DNA of 64,000 bases from an uncultured Lachnospiraceae bacterium (GTDB taxonomy: Bacteria; Bacillota; Clostridia; Lachnospirales; Lachnospiraceae): NCBI GenBank assembly GCA_900549665.1, contig URPH01000002.1, positions 149,643 to 213,642 of the forward strand, written 5' to 3'. Shown piece by piece: positions 53,619-63,476 of the stretch. The position numbers and the translations under genes are program-made. The first letter of the stretch is position 1. Each line of letters begins with the position of its first letter. The notes beneath the pieces are model-generated. The model had not been told where the DNA came from, searched no databases, and saw only the letters and a list, made by a program, of their open reading frames with translations.

Positions 53619-56600
53619 ATGAGCACAATCAAAGAACATATCAAAATACTTTTCAAAAATTTAGCAAATGAGCGCAAAAATCTTGGGATATCTATTATAA
53701 TCCCCTTGCTGGTCTCACTCATATTATGCCTTTTTTCGAGCAGAACTGCAATATCCCCGTATTCTTTTATTTGTATTCTGCTTTGTCCTCTGGCATCCTG
53801 CGCATTTTATATCTTTGAAATAAGCACACCCTTCATAGGTACATCATCAAAATGGCTGCAGCTTGCTTTGGCCTTTTCTTACGGTATGTCTTCATATTCC
53901 CTGTCCAATGCACAGTCTGTATCCGGAAGGCTTGCTTATATCCTGCTGCCGCTTTTTGTTATTTCACTTTATCAGTTTTTAAAGGGCAGTCATGCATTGC
54001 CGCTCCTTTTTGCTTTTATAGGTTTTATGCTGATTGATTCGACATATGCCGTATCGCTTTTCTTTGTGACTGTCATTTATTGCATTATCTTTAATCGTTC
54101 AAAGCTTGGCACAGCACTTGCCAATTTATTACACTGTGCACTTCTGTTCATATTGAGTCTTCTGGTTACGGCTCCCATTTCTTTTTTAAGATTTGGATCT
54201 TTTTTTGAAACGCTGTCCGGTTCATCCTATACACAGGCTTCCTTTATTTATTCACCTGCCCTGTTTATATCACGCTTTTTTACCGGCTCGCTTCCTTCAA
54301 ATTATTTTGAAAATGCACGGAATATTGATTTAGGGATTGGAACGATTCTCTTTATTCTTTTTGTTTTGTTTTTCTTCAGCAACAAGATCAAAGCATCTGA
54401 CCGTATCAGGACATTTGCCTTTGTTCTCATTCTTTTCATTTGCATAGATACAACTCCCGGCCTGTATCTCATGGATTTATTCCACGTTTCCAACGGAAGT
54501 ATCTCACAGTGTGGTATTGTTGTCTTTACCATTCTCGTGATAGCAGGAATTGCCGCTTCGCACCTGTCAGATACCTTACCTGTTATGCTTTTTTCCGGTC
54601 TGGGAATTTCTTTTTTGTCCATCGCAGGTGCACTCTTATTGACCGCACACAATTTTTCACCGGTCACCTTGATCCTGCAGCTTATATTGTGTGCATGGGT
54701 CGCATTGTTTATGATCCTTTATTCCAAAAAGAAAGCTGCCGGATTGTTTACACTGTTATCCGTCAGCATATATCTGGATTTACTCATTGGTTCTGCATGT
54801 ATCTTAAGCTCCAACGTATTGCCCAGTCATTATGCCCTGAATGATCAGTTTATTTTTTCAACAAAACCGGCTGACAGCGGTTCCGATACAGCTTCTGATG
54901 CATCGGCTTTAAAGGACTGGCCTTATACAGATGTAGGATATGAAAATCTGAAAGAAAGAATTGCTCTGCCGCTATATAATACACTCAATCAGGTTGATGC
55001 AAACGTTTCATTGGAAGATAGTGAAATGGTACAGGAAAAGGATGGCACCTATGCACCGCTTTCATCTTTTGATGAATTTAATCTCAAATGCCATAAGATC
55101 GGAATACAAGAGGATGTTTTTACAAAGCTCGATGATGTATCTATATCCTTCCCTGAGGAATATCCGGATTTATATGCGGTAAATGACCTCGGCAACCACA
55201 TTTACAATATTGAGACATTTCCTGCCTCTGATTCCTATGAAGAAGATATCTTTATCCCTTACAGCTATACAATATCTTCTTCTGAAGCAGGTGAAATATA
55301 CTTATATGATAACTTCACAACATTTATTATTGATTGCGGTGAAGCCAACTCCGAGTCTGCTCTGTCAGGAACCAGCTACATACGAATGTCCCAAACCGCA
55401 CATTTTTCATTAAATGTTGAGATTAATGCATATCGTATCAACCAGGAAGCCTTTGATCAGATTCCGGATGCTCTTTATACCTATATGGAAGAACATCAGC
55501 CGGTATTTTCAGCAACAAAATATATTTTCTATTTATTGTTCATGATCATCGGCCTCATGACCATCATCTTCTTTATTGCGTATAACGATATTGAACATGT
55601 AAATGAAAGGCTGTATGCCTTTAAAGAAAAATTTGCGGATTGTATGCTGTTTACGGTTATTTCGGATTTCTGCACCGATAATAGAAACTATTTATTGTCA
55701 TTCCTGATCCCGTTTACAATGTACATTGCTTCCATGATCATCTTTAGTTGTGATCCTTTTGGAACCTTATCCTTTTTAGATTGCGATGGTCCTTCCTCTG
55801 TACTGGGTACCTTTTTAAATAATTATTACAGCTATAAAGACGGTAACTTCTTCTTAAGTATGCTGGGCGGTTATTCCAATGAGCTTACCACAACTCTGGC
55901 ATTTCCGTATTATTTACTGTCCATGCCGTTCTCTCCCAGTCAGTTACCCGGACTTTTTATCATCACAGAAGGCATCCTGATCGGTCTTAGCGGATTTACG
56001 ATGTCTTATTATCTGACGCACCGCTTTAGCAGCCACAAGGCATCCAAGCATGATTTCCGCATACTGTTTGCAGCGTTTATTTATAGTCTGAACGGCTTTA
56101 TGCTCGCCATGCACAGTTATGTTTTCTGGTGGTATCTTCTTTTCTGCCTCTTCCCGCTTGTTGTATTACAGTTAGAGAATCTCATATACAACAAGAAATG
56201 GCTTGGCTATGTTATTTTACTGTCTGTCTGCATTACGACCAATTTTAATATTGCCTTTTATATATGTATCTACCTTGTTATTCATTTCTTTATATGTAAA
56301 TTTGACAATATAAAGGACTTTATACAAAAAGGCGTCCGGTTTGGTGCCGCATCCATTCTGGCAGCCGGATGTGGTTTATCCGGCTGGGCATATGTTTTTA
56401 GCTCCAAGGCCAACTCCGGTTACTCGGCAACTGACAGTGTACTCCCCAATTTCGGCTTCCATACTTCGTTTTTTGACCAGTGGTCCAAATTGATGATCTT
56501 CTCTCCCACCGGAGCTATCAGCCACAATGATGGAGACATCAATATATACATGAGCATATTTATGCTTCTGCTCATAACCATATTTATATTTGCCAAACAG

Positions 56601-58226
56601 ATCAGACTGCAAAAGAAGCTCCGTCTTCTTGTTCCAATGCTGTTTTTGATCATCAGCTTCAATGGTGAGGTTTTATCTTATATCTGGAACGGCTTACACT
56701 ACCAGTCCGGCGTTCCCAACCGCTATGTATTCATCTGGATGTTTTTATGTGCAATCCTGTCCTATGAAGCATTGCTCGTGATCCGTCACCTGCCTTTCAA
56801 ACGCAGACTGGCAGCCTGCATTATCACGATCGTGTTTATCTGTGCATGTCAGTTTTTAGGAGACGGCCAGAAGATATATGCACTTGTTTTTACACTGGTA
56901 CTTTTAGTCGTTTATGTTGTAATGACCTTTGCCTGCAAGCGTCTCGTCTATTTAAAAAAGAATTTTTACCGGATCGCGCTTGTTGTTCTTTCACTGGAAT
57001 TATTTGTTAATATGTTATTTGTCTGTCATTCCTATTCTTTAAATAATCTCCAGTCATTTGGTGACTATGAAGCCAAGGCTGAGTTTAACAACGCCCTGAC
57101 CAAGGATGAAAATACGTTTTCCCGGTTCTCCATGGCTAACTATTATGGTATGAATTTTGGTTTTTTCAATAATGCACCTACAAACCAGATATTTATCTCT
57201 ACCTTAAATACAAGAATGCAGAATATGAGCTTTTACTATGGTTTCCTGAGTGGTGGGAATTACATTACCAGCAATTATAATTCCACCCCCTTTGGTGTAT
57301 CATCCTCAGCAACCAAATATATTACCATTCCCATGTATGCAACCGTACGGCAACAGGATCTGTCTTTTTATGATTATATAGGCTACACAAACGGAGATTA
57401 TTATTTCAGTAATAAAGATGCTTTATCTTTAGGCTATTATCTTCCGGAAGATTTTGCGTTTGACTATTATCAGGAAAACATCATACCTTATGAGGCATAT
57501 AATTATACAACCTGTGAACTGACCGGCGACTTCAGTAAATTACTGTTTACATTGATTCCGATCCAGTTAAAGGAACAGGGAACACTGGCTGAAAACGAAT
57601 TCCAGTTTTTGGACAGAGATTTCAATACCGTATCCAAGGAACAGGCCCAGACCCTGCTGCAATCCGAAGAGGCTCAGAACGCCGGAACCCTGAGCTGTCA
57701 GGAATTGTATATTAAGCTCAATGTTACAGCTCCCAAGGATGGCGATCTTTACTTATATATCAACGAATTTATTTCTCTTGGATATGCTAAAAAAGGAGAA
57801 ACCAAATCCATTATCATGAAATATCCAAACCAGACATTTTATGACTGGAATGAATACTACTGCTATTCTTTCGATAATGACTTTTATCAGGAATATGTAG
57901 ATGCCGTAAAGGCAAATCAGGTAGAAAATGTCACGGTAAATGATAACATCATCACCGGTGAGAGCAATTATGAAAAAGACGGTTATACCATATTCAGTGT
58001 TCCGTACAGTGACAAATGGCACGCATATATTGACGGAGAGGAAGTTAATACCTACGATCTTATCAATGCAAACCTGATTATAAAGACATCGGCAGGAAAA
58101 CATACGATCGAGCTGGTATATGACATTAAAAATCAGGTTATTGTCATTGTGACATCACTTGCATTTTATGTTTTAACATTTCTTATTTATAGTATGCAAA
58201 AACTTATCCTGAAAAGAAAAAAATAA
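53619..58226 (+). CDS. Tandem YfhO-like membrane protein (1535 aa)
   Basis: The C-terminal half (about 690-1535) is a typical YfhO family protein: hydrophobic N-part with FLDCDGPSSVLGTFLNNYYSYKDG and FFLSMLGGYSNELTTTLAFPYYLL, many membrane helices, then an extracytoplasmic beta domain and a last helix (VIVIVTSLAFYVLTFLIY) with a basic end. The N-terminal half (about 1-690) follows the same plan but is more degenerate: AFSYGMSSYSLSNAQ… aligns with AFIYSLNGFMLAMHS…, and it too has a soluble part and a helix (about 640). YfhO homologues transfer sugars to teichoic acids in B. subtilis/Listeria and belong to the GT-C fold. The function of the double form is unknown. Confidence 0.82.
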   Translation: MSTIKEHIKILFKNLANERKNLGISIIIPLLVSLILCLFSSRTAISPYSFICILLCPLASCAFYIFEISTPFIGTSSKWLQLALAFSYGMSSYSLSNAQSVSGRLAYILLPLFVISLYQFLKGSHALPLLFAFIGFMLIDSTYAVSLFFVTVIYCIIFNRSKLGTALANLLHCALLFILSLLVTAPISFLRFGSFFETLSGSSYTQASFIYSPALFISRFFTGSLPSNYFENARNIDLGIGTILFILFVLFFFSNKIKASDRIRTFAFVLILFICIDTTPGLYLMDLFHVSNGSISQCGIVVFTILVIAGIAASHLSDTLPVMLFSGLGISFLSIAGALLLTAHNFSPVTLILQLILCAWVALFMILYSKKKAAGLFTLLSVSIYLDLLIGSACILSSNVLPSHYALNDQFIFSTKPADSGSDTASDASALKDWPYTDVGYENLKERIALPLYNTLNQVDANVSLEDSEMVQEKDGTYAPLSSFDEFNLKCHKIGIQEDVFTKLDDVSISFPEEYPDLYAVNDLGNHIYNIETFPASDSYEEDIFIPYSYTISSSEAGEIYLYDNFTTFIIDCGEANSESALSGTSYIRMSQTAHFSLNVEINAYRINQEAFDQIPDALYTYMEEHQPVFSATKYIFYLLFMIIGLMTIIFFIAYNDIEHVNERLYAFKEKFADCMLFTVISDFCTDNRNYLLSFLIPFTMYIASMIIFSCDPFGTLSFLDCDGPSSVLGTFLNNYYSYKDGNFFLSMLGGYSNELTTTLAFPYYLLSMPFSPSQLPGLFIITEGILIGLSGFTMSYYLTHRFSSHKASKHDFRILFAAFIYSLNGFMLAMHSYVFWWYLLFCLFPLVVLQLENLIYNKKWLGYVILLSVCITTNFNIAFYICIYLVIHFFICKFDNIKDFIQKGVRFGAASILAAGCGLSGWAYVFSSKANSGYSATDSVLPNFGFHTSFFDQWSKLMIFSPTGAISHNDGDINIYMSIFMLLLITIFIFAKQIRLQKKLRLLVPMLFLIISFNGEVLSYIWNGLHYQSGVPNRYVFIWMFLCAILSYEALLVIRHLPFKRRLAACIITIVFICACQFLGDGQKIYALVFTLVLLVVYVVMTFACKRLVYLKKNFYRIALVVLSLELFVNMLFVCHSYSLNNLQSFGDYEAKAEFNNALTKDENTFSRFSMANYYGMNFGFFNNAPTNQIFISTLNTRMQNMSFYYGFLSGGNYITSNYNSTPFGVSSSATKYITIPMYATVRQQDLSFYDYIGYTNGDYYFSNKDALSLGYYLPEDFAFDYYQENIIPYEAYNYTTCELTGDFSKLLFTLIPIQLKEQGTLAENEFQFLDRDFNTVSKEQAQTLLQSEEAQNAGTLSCQELYIKLNVTAPKDGDLYLYINEFISLGYAKKGETKSIIMKYPNQTFYDWNEYYCYSFDNDFYQEYVDAVKANQVENVTVNDNIITGESNYEKDGYTIFSVPYSDKWHAYIDGEEVNTYDLINANLIIKTSAGKHTIELVYDIKNQVIVIVTSLAFYVLTFLIYSMQKLILKRKK

Positions 58227-58244
58227 TATTCCGGATATTCCAAT

Positions 58245-58272
58245 AAAAAAGAAGCCCTGAGGCTTCTTTTTT
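58245..58272. terminator. Bidirectional terminator between convergent genes
   Basis: Twelve-base perfect stem AAAAAAGAAGCC / GGCTTCTTTTTT around the tetraloop CTGA, with T runs on both strands. It lies between the ends of the tandem YfhO gene (58226, plus) and the GT2 gene (58274, minus) and would stop both. Confidence 0.9.
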
Positions 58273-58273
58273 T

Positions 58274-59242
58274 CTATTGATTGTCAGCTTTCTCTTTTGA
58301 TGTATCATTGTCAAAGTTTATTCTTTCCTCTTCGACTACCAGTGGCCGGTTCATGACCCTTTGATTGATACTGCTGATATATTCTCCCAGAAAACCTATG
58401 AAGAACAGCTGCAGAGACCCTAACAGGAACATACCGATCAAAACGGGCGCCATACCGGCACTAAAGCGATCCCAGTACATCAGTTTCATGATCAGATATA
58501 CAATAGCGATAATAATACTGAGGATCCCACAGAAAATACCAATAAAGGTACATAACCGCAATCCGGCTTTGGTATATGAGGTCACACTTAACATGGCTGC
58601 ATCATATAATGAAAGGAAACTGTTTTTGCTTTTACCTGCCCTGCGCAATGGCTGCTCATAAGGAATTTCCTTTCTTTTATAGCCTAGCTCAGCAACAATC
58701 CCACGCATAAAGGGTGTCGGATCCTTTAGGTTTCTCAATACCTCAATAAAGCTTTTATCATATAAGCCAGACCCTGTAAAATGCTCAATCTGCTCCACAT
58801 TGGAAAACTTTTTAATTGTTTTGTAATAGAGGGTTCTTAAGGCATACATAAGCTTATTTTCTTTGCTTTTGACCTTTACTCCGATCACGATCTTGTATCC
58901 CTTTTCCCATTCGGCAACATATTTTGGTATCAGCTCCACCGGATCCTGAAAATCACATACCATGGAAATTGTACAATCTCCGGTAGTCTGTAACATTCCG
59001 TAATACGGAGAATTGAACTGACCAAAATTCTTGGCATTAAAAATAGCCTTGATCCTTGGATTTTTCTTGCATATTTCTCTTAATAAGCACCTTGTATTGT
59101 CAGTTGAGTCATTGTCAATAAAAACCAGTTCATAATCATATTGAGGCAGCTCGGTTTCAAAAATCCTGACCACTTCATTGCTCATCGGAATAACATTCTC
59201 TTCTTCATTGTAACAGGGAATTAAAACACTAATCTTTTTCAT
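58274..59242 (-). CDS. GT2 glycosyltransferase, GtrB/DPM1-like with two membrane helices
   Basis: This 322-residue protein begins MKKISVLIPCYNEEENVIPMSNEV and has the DXD-like CDFQDP, the HFTGSGLYDKSF region and the conserved PFMRGIVAELGYKR segment of polyprenyl-phosphate sugar transferases. Two C-terminal membrane helices (LRLCTFIGIFCGILSIIIAIVYLI and GMAPVLIGMFLLGSLQLFFIGFLGEYIS) match the GtrB/ArnC family, which makes lipid-linked sugars. The pairing with GtrA and with GT-C-type proteins nearby supports a three-component transfer system (donor lipid, flippase, membrane transferase). Confidence 0.9.
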   Translation of the reverse strand: MKKISVLIPCYNEEENVIPMSNEVVRIFETELPQYDYELVFIDNDSTDNTRCLLREICKKNPRIKAIFNAKNFGQFNSPYYGMLQTTGDCTISMVCDFQDPVELIPKYVAEWEKGYKIVIGVKVKSKENKLMYALRTLYYKTIKKFSNVEQIEHFTGSGLYDKSFIEVLRNLKDPTPFMRGIVAELGYKRKEIPYEQPLRRAGKSKNSFLSLYDAAMLSVTSYTKAGLRLCTFIGIFCGILSIIIAIVYLIMKLMYWDRFSAGMAPVLIGMFLLGSLQLFFIGFLGEYISSINQRVMNRPLVVEEERINFDNDTSKEKADNQ

Positions 59243-59281
59243 TTGCTATACCTATGTATTTTATATTTTTTGCTTTTTGTC

Positions 59282-59290
59282 ATTATAGCA
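59282..59290 (-). promoter_or_regulatory. Extended -10 promoter upstream of the GT2 gene
   Basis: On the minus strand TGC-TATAAT (hexamer at 59282-59287), with no good -35 at 17 bases. It lies in the 99-base gap after the GT-C gene and about 40 bases before the GT2 ATG, so the GT2 gene may be transcribed on its own. Confidence 0.45.
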
Positions 59291-59341
59291 CATCCTGGCA
59301 TCATATACTACTGCCCTTGTTAAGTCGTAAAAAAACGGCTG

Positions 59342-61432
59342 TCAGATTTCTCCCAGAATATCAGTAATCTTAAACTTAAACACAATCTTACGTCCTGCAA
59401 AGAAAGGATTTATAATATCATAATCCGAATATTGATGCTGCAGCACCAGTTCATCGCCACATTTTTTACCGATCAGATTTTCATGGATAAAATTCATAAA
59501 CTGACGGTTGCCCAACTGTATCTGTGCTTCCAGAATGGCCGTACCCGCCCAGTCTTTCTCTTTTATTTCGGATATATCCCTATCGTCGTTGTTGCAGATA
59601 TAGCTACATTGCAGCACTACAACATCTCCTGCCTGTGTCACATTCCGGTCCGAGTTTATCTGACGGATTTCGGCCTGTGGATCACAATAGTATTCCGGCA
59701 GCAGCTCTCCATTTTGATTTTCAGTCTGATAGGCCTCCAAATAACGGCTTAATTCATCCCGGACGGCATCTTTATCTTTTAACTGATATATATCATAGGA
59801 AAGCTCACCCAGAGCATGCACAGTCTTAGTCTGCGTATGTAGATAAAAGGCATCCAGATAGTTGTAAAATCCATCTGTATAACCTTCCTTTACATCAGGA
59901 TAATGCAGGATCACGATTTTTTCCTGCATGGTACTCATCAGATCCTCGACAGATAAAGCTGACATATTGAGAATATTAATGTCACTGGGATTTTCATAGG
60001 CCAGATAATGTATATCCACACTGTCTGAATTGGATAAAAAGGTTCTCTTTTTATCAACATTATCCCAGTACAAAATATAATTTTGTGCAGCTTCATTTCC
60101 CCCTAACTGCAGGGATTCTCTTTGTGAAACGATCCATGTATTTTCATCATATTCATCCTTCATGACCGTGTTGACCGACCGGTCTATCCATGTGTACTGG
60201 AAATTGTAAACAATATTATCCGAATAATAGTCCATGCTTTTTCCGATACTGACCATTTTCTTTCCATTACCTATTTCATATGTATCAAAAGCATGATTGG
60301 TAACTGGATCTATGCTCTGAAACGTCTGTCCAATATATAAAAGACCTATAATCCCAATAGTGGCATAATAAAATACCGATGTATGCAGGGTTTCATGGAG
60401 TAATGCTCCAAACAGCAGGGTTGAAAGTAATACAAAGGAGACATGATACCGGTATACGGCTGATGTAACATATGTCATACAGAAAATAACGTAAACAAAA
60501 GACAAAATAAATAAAAATGCGCATTTTTTCATGACATAAAACTTTTTCTGTATCAAAAGACAGACAACGCACCCTATTATCCCTATCCAGATAAGCCAGA
60601 TAAAGTTTACCAGAAACAGCTCTTTAAGCTCTGTAACAATATGTACGCTGTCTATTCCCCAATAAGGTGCCGCCTCCATTTCTGACGGCTTCCAGCTGCT
60701 AATTCCCTTGTTGTATATCAGATATGCTATCACCGTACATCCTGATAATAAAGAACAGTAGTTGGGTAAATACGTAAACTCTGCCCGGAGTTTTTTAGGT
60801 ATTCTGCCTTTTGTGGAGATAAAAGTTTTTGCAGCAATATAAACGGCCCATACTAATAAAAACAACATTCCGGTTTCCTTTGTCTGCGCCAGACATATTC
60901 CCCAGATTACCTGCAGTATATAATGCTTTTTATCATATGCGTGAATCAGAAATATCAGAAAAATAAATATATAGTAATCCGGATAATAATCAGAAAAAGT
61001 TCCGAGAAACAAAGGAACAAAGGAGCATAAAACAGTAATAATCCCTGCCTGTCTATCGTCCATTCCGGCAAAGAAATCCTGTAATAAATCCCATAAGCAT
61101 AACATGGCAATCTCAGTTAAAAGGAGTGCAATGAGCTGTACTCCGACTGCTTTACCCGGAAACAGCAGTTCTCCAATCATGGAAAAGAGACCAAATGCAA
61201 GAGTCGGATGACCACATAATCTAAAATCAGTCCAGAAGCTGCTCCATGTAAAATCAAAATTTTGAACTGCGTATACCAGATTGCTATAGTATTCCCCGCC
61301 ATCCCACATAGGCAGGGTCCCAATCATCCCGATACGCGGAACCAGAACTACTATCATAACTATGCAGGCCATCCAAAATCTGGCCGATGGCTTTTTCATC
61401 ATACTTTTTGTTTGTTCCATATACATATACAT
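59342..61432 (-). CDS. GT-C-like membrane protein with C-terminal FKBP-like domain
   Basis: Residues about 1-400 are a polytopic membrane protein of GT-C glycosyltransferase type (ArnT/mannosyltransferase-like): after the first helix comes LPMWDGGEYYSNLVYAVQN, where the Asp-Gly-Gly-Glu loop lies in the usual position of the catalytic acidic residue. After a soluble stretch, residues 598-696 resemble an FKBP-type prolyl isomerase/trigger factor fold: AGDVVVLQCSY, IQLGNRQF…LIGKKCGDELVLQ, FFAGRKIVFKFKITDI. No such fusion is known to me. The start could be any of ATG 61432, 61426 or 61420. Preceded by a terminator; own promoter not identified. Confidence 0.72.
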   Translation of the reverse strand: MYMYMEQTKSMMKKPSARFWMACIVMIVVLVPRIGMIGTLPMWDGGEYYSNLVYAVQNFDFTWSSFWTDFRLCGHPTLAFGLFSMIGELLFPGKAVGVQLIALLLTEIAMLCLWDLLQDFFAGMDDRQAGIITVLCSFVPLFLGTFSDYYPDYYIFIFLIFLIHAYDKKHYILQVIWGICLAQTKETGMLFLLVWAVYIAAKTFISTKGRIPKKLRAEFTYLPNYCSLLSGCTVIAYLIYNKGISSWKPSEMEAAPYWGIDSVHIVTELKELFLVNFIWLIWIGIIGCVVCLLIQKKFYVMKKCAFLFILSFVYVIFCMTYVTSAVYRYHVSFVLLSTLLFGALLHETLHTSVFYYATIGIIGLLYIGQTFQSIDPVTNHAFDTYEIGNGKKMVSIGKSMDYYSDNIVYNFQYTWIDRSVNTVMKDEYDENTWIVSQRESLQLGGNEAAQNYILYWDNVDKKRTFLSNSDSVDIHYLAYENPSDINILNMSALSVEDLMSTMQEKIVILHYPDVKEGYTDGFYNYLDAFYLHTQTKTVHALGELSYDIYQLKDKDAVRDELSRYLEAYQTENQNGELLPEYYCDPQAEIRQINSDRNVTQAGDVVVLQCSYICNNDDRDISEIKEKDWAGTAILEAQIQLGNRQFMNFIHENLIGKKCGDELVLQHQYSDYDIINPFFAGRKIVFKFKITDILGEI

Positions 61433-61477
61433 TCCATTCTATAATCAGTACTATAGTCATTTTATATCAAAAAATAA

Positions 61478-61521
61478 GCTCTTGCAAAAGGAAAACAATA
61501 ATGTCCTCCATCTGCAAGAGC
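61478..61521 (-). terminator. Terminator after the SDR epimerase gene
   Basis: GCTCTTGCA (61478-61486) pairs with TGCAAGAGC (61513-61521) around a 26-base loop; on the minus strand the stem is followed by TTATTTTTTG. It separates the epimerase from the GT-C gene within what otherwise looks like one operon. The 122-base gap holds nothing else I recognise. Confidence 0.65.
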
Positions 61522-61554
61522 ATTGTTACCTCTGTCAGCCATTATCCTGCTATA

Positions 61555-62613
61555 TTAAAAATCCTGTACATCCAGAATCTGCTGGATTCCCTGTGCAAAC
61601 TTTGTCTCAGGCTTAAAGCCCGTATCCTCGCTTAATTGGGAAATATCGGCACATAGATACATGACCTGCTTTGGAGCATATGGCACAGCACCCAAGGCTA
61701 CCGTGCCCTCAGGAGCAACCTGCTGCCTCAGTATTTCAATATATTCAGCTAAGGGATGCACCTCTCCACTTCCGATTGGATAAATACTGCCATCTCTGCC
61801 ATGTAATGCAGCTGCAAGCAATGCTTTGGCAGCATCTTCACTATATAGATAATCCCATTGCTGTTCTCCCTTGGTAAACTGCGGGGTTTCTCCATTTTTC
61901 AATGCTGCTATGGCACCCATGATCATGCTGGTAGCCGTATCATAAGGACCATAAACACTTAAAATTCGGGACCATATATGTTTGATGGAAAGTTTTTTGC
62001 ATAGTGCCCTGGTCTGTATTCCGGCTTCAAGCTTGGCACGGCCATATTCATTTTCCGGATGTGCAGGTGTCTCTGCACTCAGCCTTCCCTCTATTCTTCC
62101 ATATTCAGCCTGTGAGCCCGCTCCAATAAAGGTATGGCATAATAATTTATGCGCAAGCTCCACAGCATCCAGTGCATATCTTAAATTGTCCTGCTGAAGA
62201 CTTTCATCATCACGTGAGCTGCCAGTTGTTCCATTCCATGCAAGATGGAAAAACAGATCATAGCCGGCACCCTTTCTGACATCGTCCAGCAACTTTTCAC
62301 ATCCACTTGGACTTGCGGATTCGGCAAATGCAGCATATTCATCCAGATTCATGAAATATATATGCAGCTTCTGGTTTACATAACTTCCAATATCCTTAAA
62401 TGTTATTTCTTCGCTCTCATCCATCCAACTGATATGTTCCGGATTTTTATCCACGAGATCAATATACAGCATCTTGCTCACTTCATCTGCAAGCCTGCCA
62501 GCCTTTGCAGAACCGCGGTGACAAATAGCGGCTACCTCCATATTCTGTCTGATACATTCTGCAATCAGGGCATGTCCGATTGCTCCGGTTGCTCCGGTTA
62601 TTACAACTCTCAT
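61555..62613 (-). CDS. NAD(P)-dependent nucleotide-sugar epimerase/reductase (SDR)
   Basis: This extended short-chain dehydrogenase has 352 residues. The NAD(P) motif GATGAIG is at the N-terminus (MRVVITGATGAIGHALIAE), the catalytic Tyr/Lys in EYGRAKLEAG, with GAGSQAEYG before it, and the substrate part includes GEQQWDYLYSEDAAKAL. Next to an RfbF-like cytidylyltransferase it may be a CDP-sugar reductase or epimerase such as abequose/paratose synthase, but the exact reaction cannot be read. ATG 62613 was chosen; the open frame upstream overlaps the previous gene. Confidence 0.8.
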   Translation of the reverse strand: MRVVITGATGAIGHALIAECIRQNMEVAAICHRGSAKAGRLADEVSKMLYIDLVDKNPEHISWMDESEEITFKDIGSYVNQKLHIYFMNLDEYAAFAESASPSGCEKLLDDVRKGAGYDLFFHLAWNGTTGSSRDDESLQQDNLRYALDAVELAHKLLCHTFIGAGSQAEYGRIEGRLSAETPAHPENEYGRAKLEAGIQTRALCKKLSIKHIWSRILSVYGPYDTATSMIMGAIAALKNGETPQFTKGEQQWDYLYSEDAAKALLAAALHGRDGSIYPIGSGEVHPLAEYIEILRQQVAPEGTVALGAVPYAPKQVMYLCADISQLSEDTGFKPETKFAQGIQQILDVQDF

Positions 62614-62638
62614 ATCTTCGGTCGTCCAATTCTTTATT

Positions 62639-63415
62639 TTAATTCCATACCTTCCAAGGTGCCTTTTTGCTGCTCCACATCGCTTCCAGTTCATTTTTTT
62701 CCCGCAAGGAATCCATACAATGCCAAAAGCCCCTATGCTGATAACTCATCAGCTGATTTTTCTCGGCAAGTGTTTCCAACGGCTCCATTTCAAAAATCGT
62801 AGAGTCATCCTTTAAATACTCAAATATCTCCGGCTGCAACACCATAAATCCAGCATTGATTGGACTTCCGTCTGTAATCTGTTTTTCACGGAACGAACGT
62901 ACAGCCCCCAGCTCTCCAATATCCAGAATTCCCTTCTGCTGTTCCTGTATAACTGAAGTCAGTGTGGCAATTTTCCCATGTGATTTGTGGAATTTTACAA
63001 GCTCCTCGATATTGACATCACACAATCCGTCGCCATAGGTCATCATAAACGGCTCATCGCCAATATATTTCTGTACTCTTTTAATACGACCGCCGGTCAT
63101 GGTATTCAGTCCGGTATCCACAACGGTCACCCTCCATGGCTCATTGTATGTCTTATGTATAGTCATTTCATTGCCGTGTGCAAAATCAAAGGTAACATCA
63201 CAATTTTTCAGATAATAATCAGCAAACCATTCCTTTATCATATGCTGTTTGTATCCGCAGCAGATAATAAAGTCGTTGTATCCATAATAAGAATACAATT
63301 TCATGATATGCCATAATATTGGTTTTTCACCTATTTCTATCATTGGTTTGGGACGGATGGATGTCTCTTCACTGATTCGCGTACCCGCGCCGCCTGCTAA
63401 AATAACTACTTTCAT
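62639..63415 (-). CDS. rfbF: RfbF-like glucose-1-phosphate cytidylyltransferase
   Basis: RfbF makes CDP-glucose from CTP and glucose-1-phosphate, the first step towards CDP-linked 3,6-dideoxy and branched sugars. The 258-residue protein (family about 257) has the nucleotide site LAGGAGTRISEETSIRPKPM, the hexose-phosphate part MIEIGEKPILWHIMKLYSYYGYNDF and the metal Asp in TYGDGLCDVN. The start ATG follows GGGGGAT. No CDP-glucose 4,6-dehydratase (RfbG) or RfbH gene is in the window. Confidence 0.92.
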   Translation of the reverse strand: MKVVILAGGAGTRISEETSIRPKPMIEIGEKPILWHIMKLYSYYGYNDFIICCGYKQHMIKEWFADYYLKNCDVTFDFAHGNEMTIHKTYNEPWRVTVVDTGLNTMTGGRIKRVQKYIGDEPFMMTYGDGLCDVNIEELVKFHKSHGKIATLTSVIQEQQKGILDIGELGAVRSFREKQITDGSPINAGFMVLQPEIFEYLKDDSTIFEMEPLETLAEKNQLMSYQHRGFWHCMDSLREKNELEAMWSSKKAPWKVWN

Positions 63416-63476
63416 TCTTATCCCCCGGTACTATTTTTTCATATGTCTCAGATGAGTTATATTCATCATATTTTTT

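Noticed and set aside
61555..62613. CDP-glucose 4,6-dehydratase (RfbG)
   Set aside because: It lacks the GHTGFKG-type nucleotide motif and other RfbG features; it is an SDR of the epimerase/reductase kind.
61555..62694. A longer SDR protein starting at 62694
   Set aside because: The added N-terminus overlaps the end of rfbF and lies before the NAD-binding strand; no ribosome site supports it.
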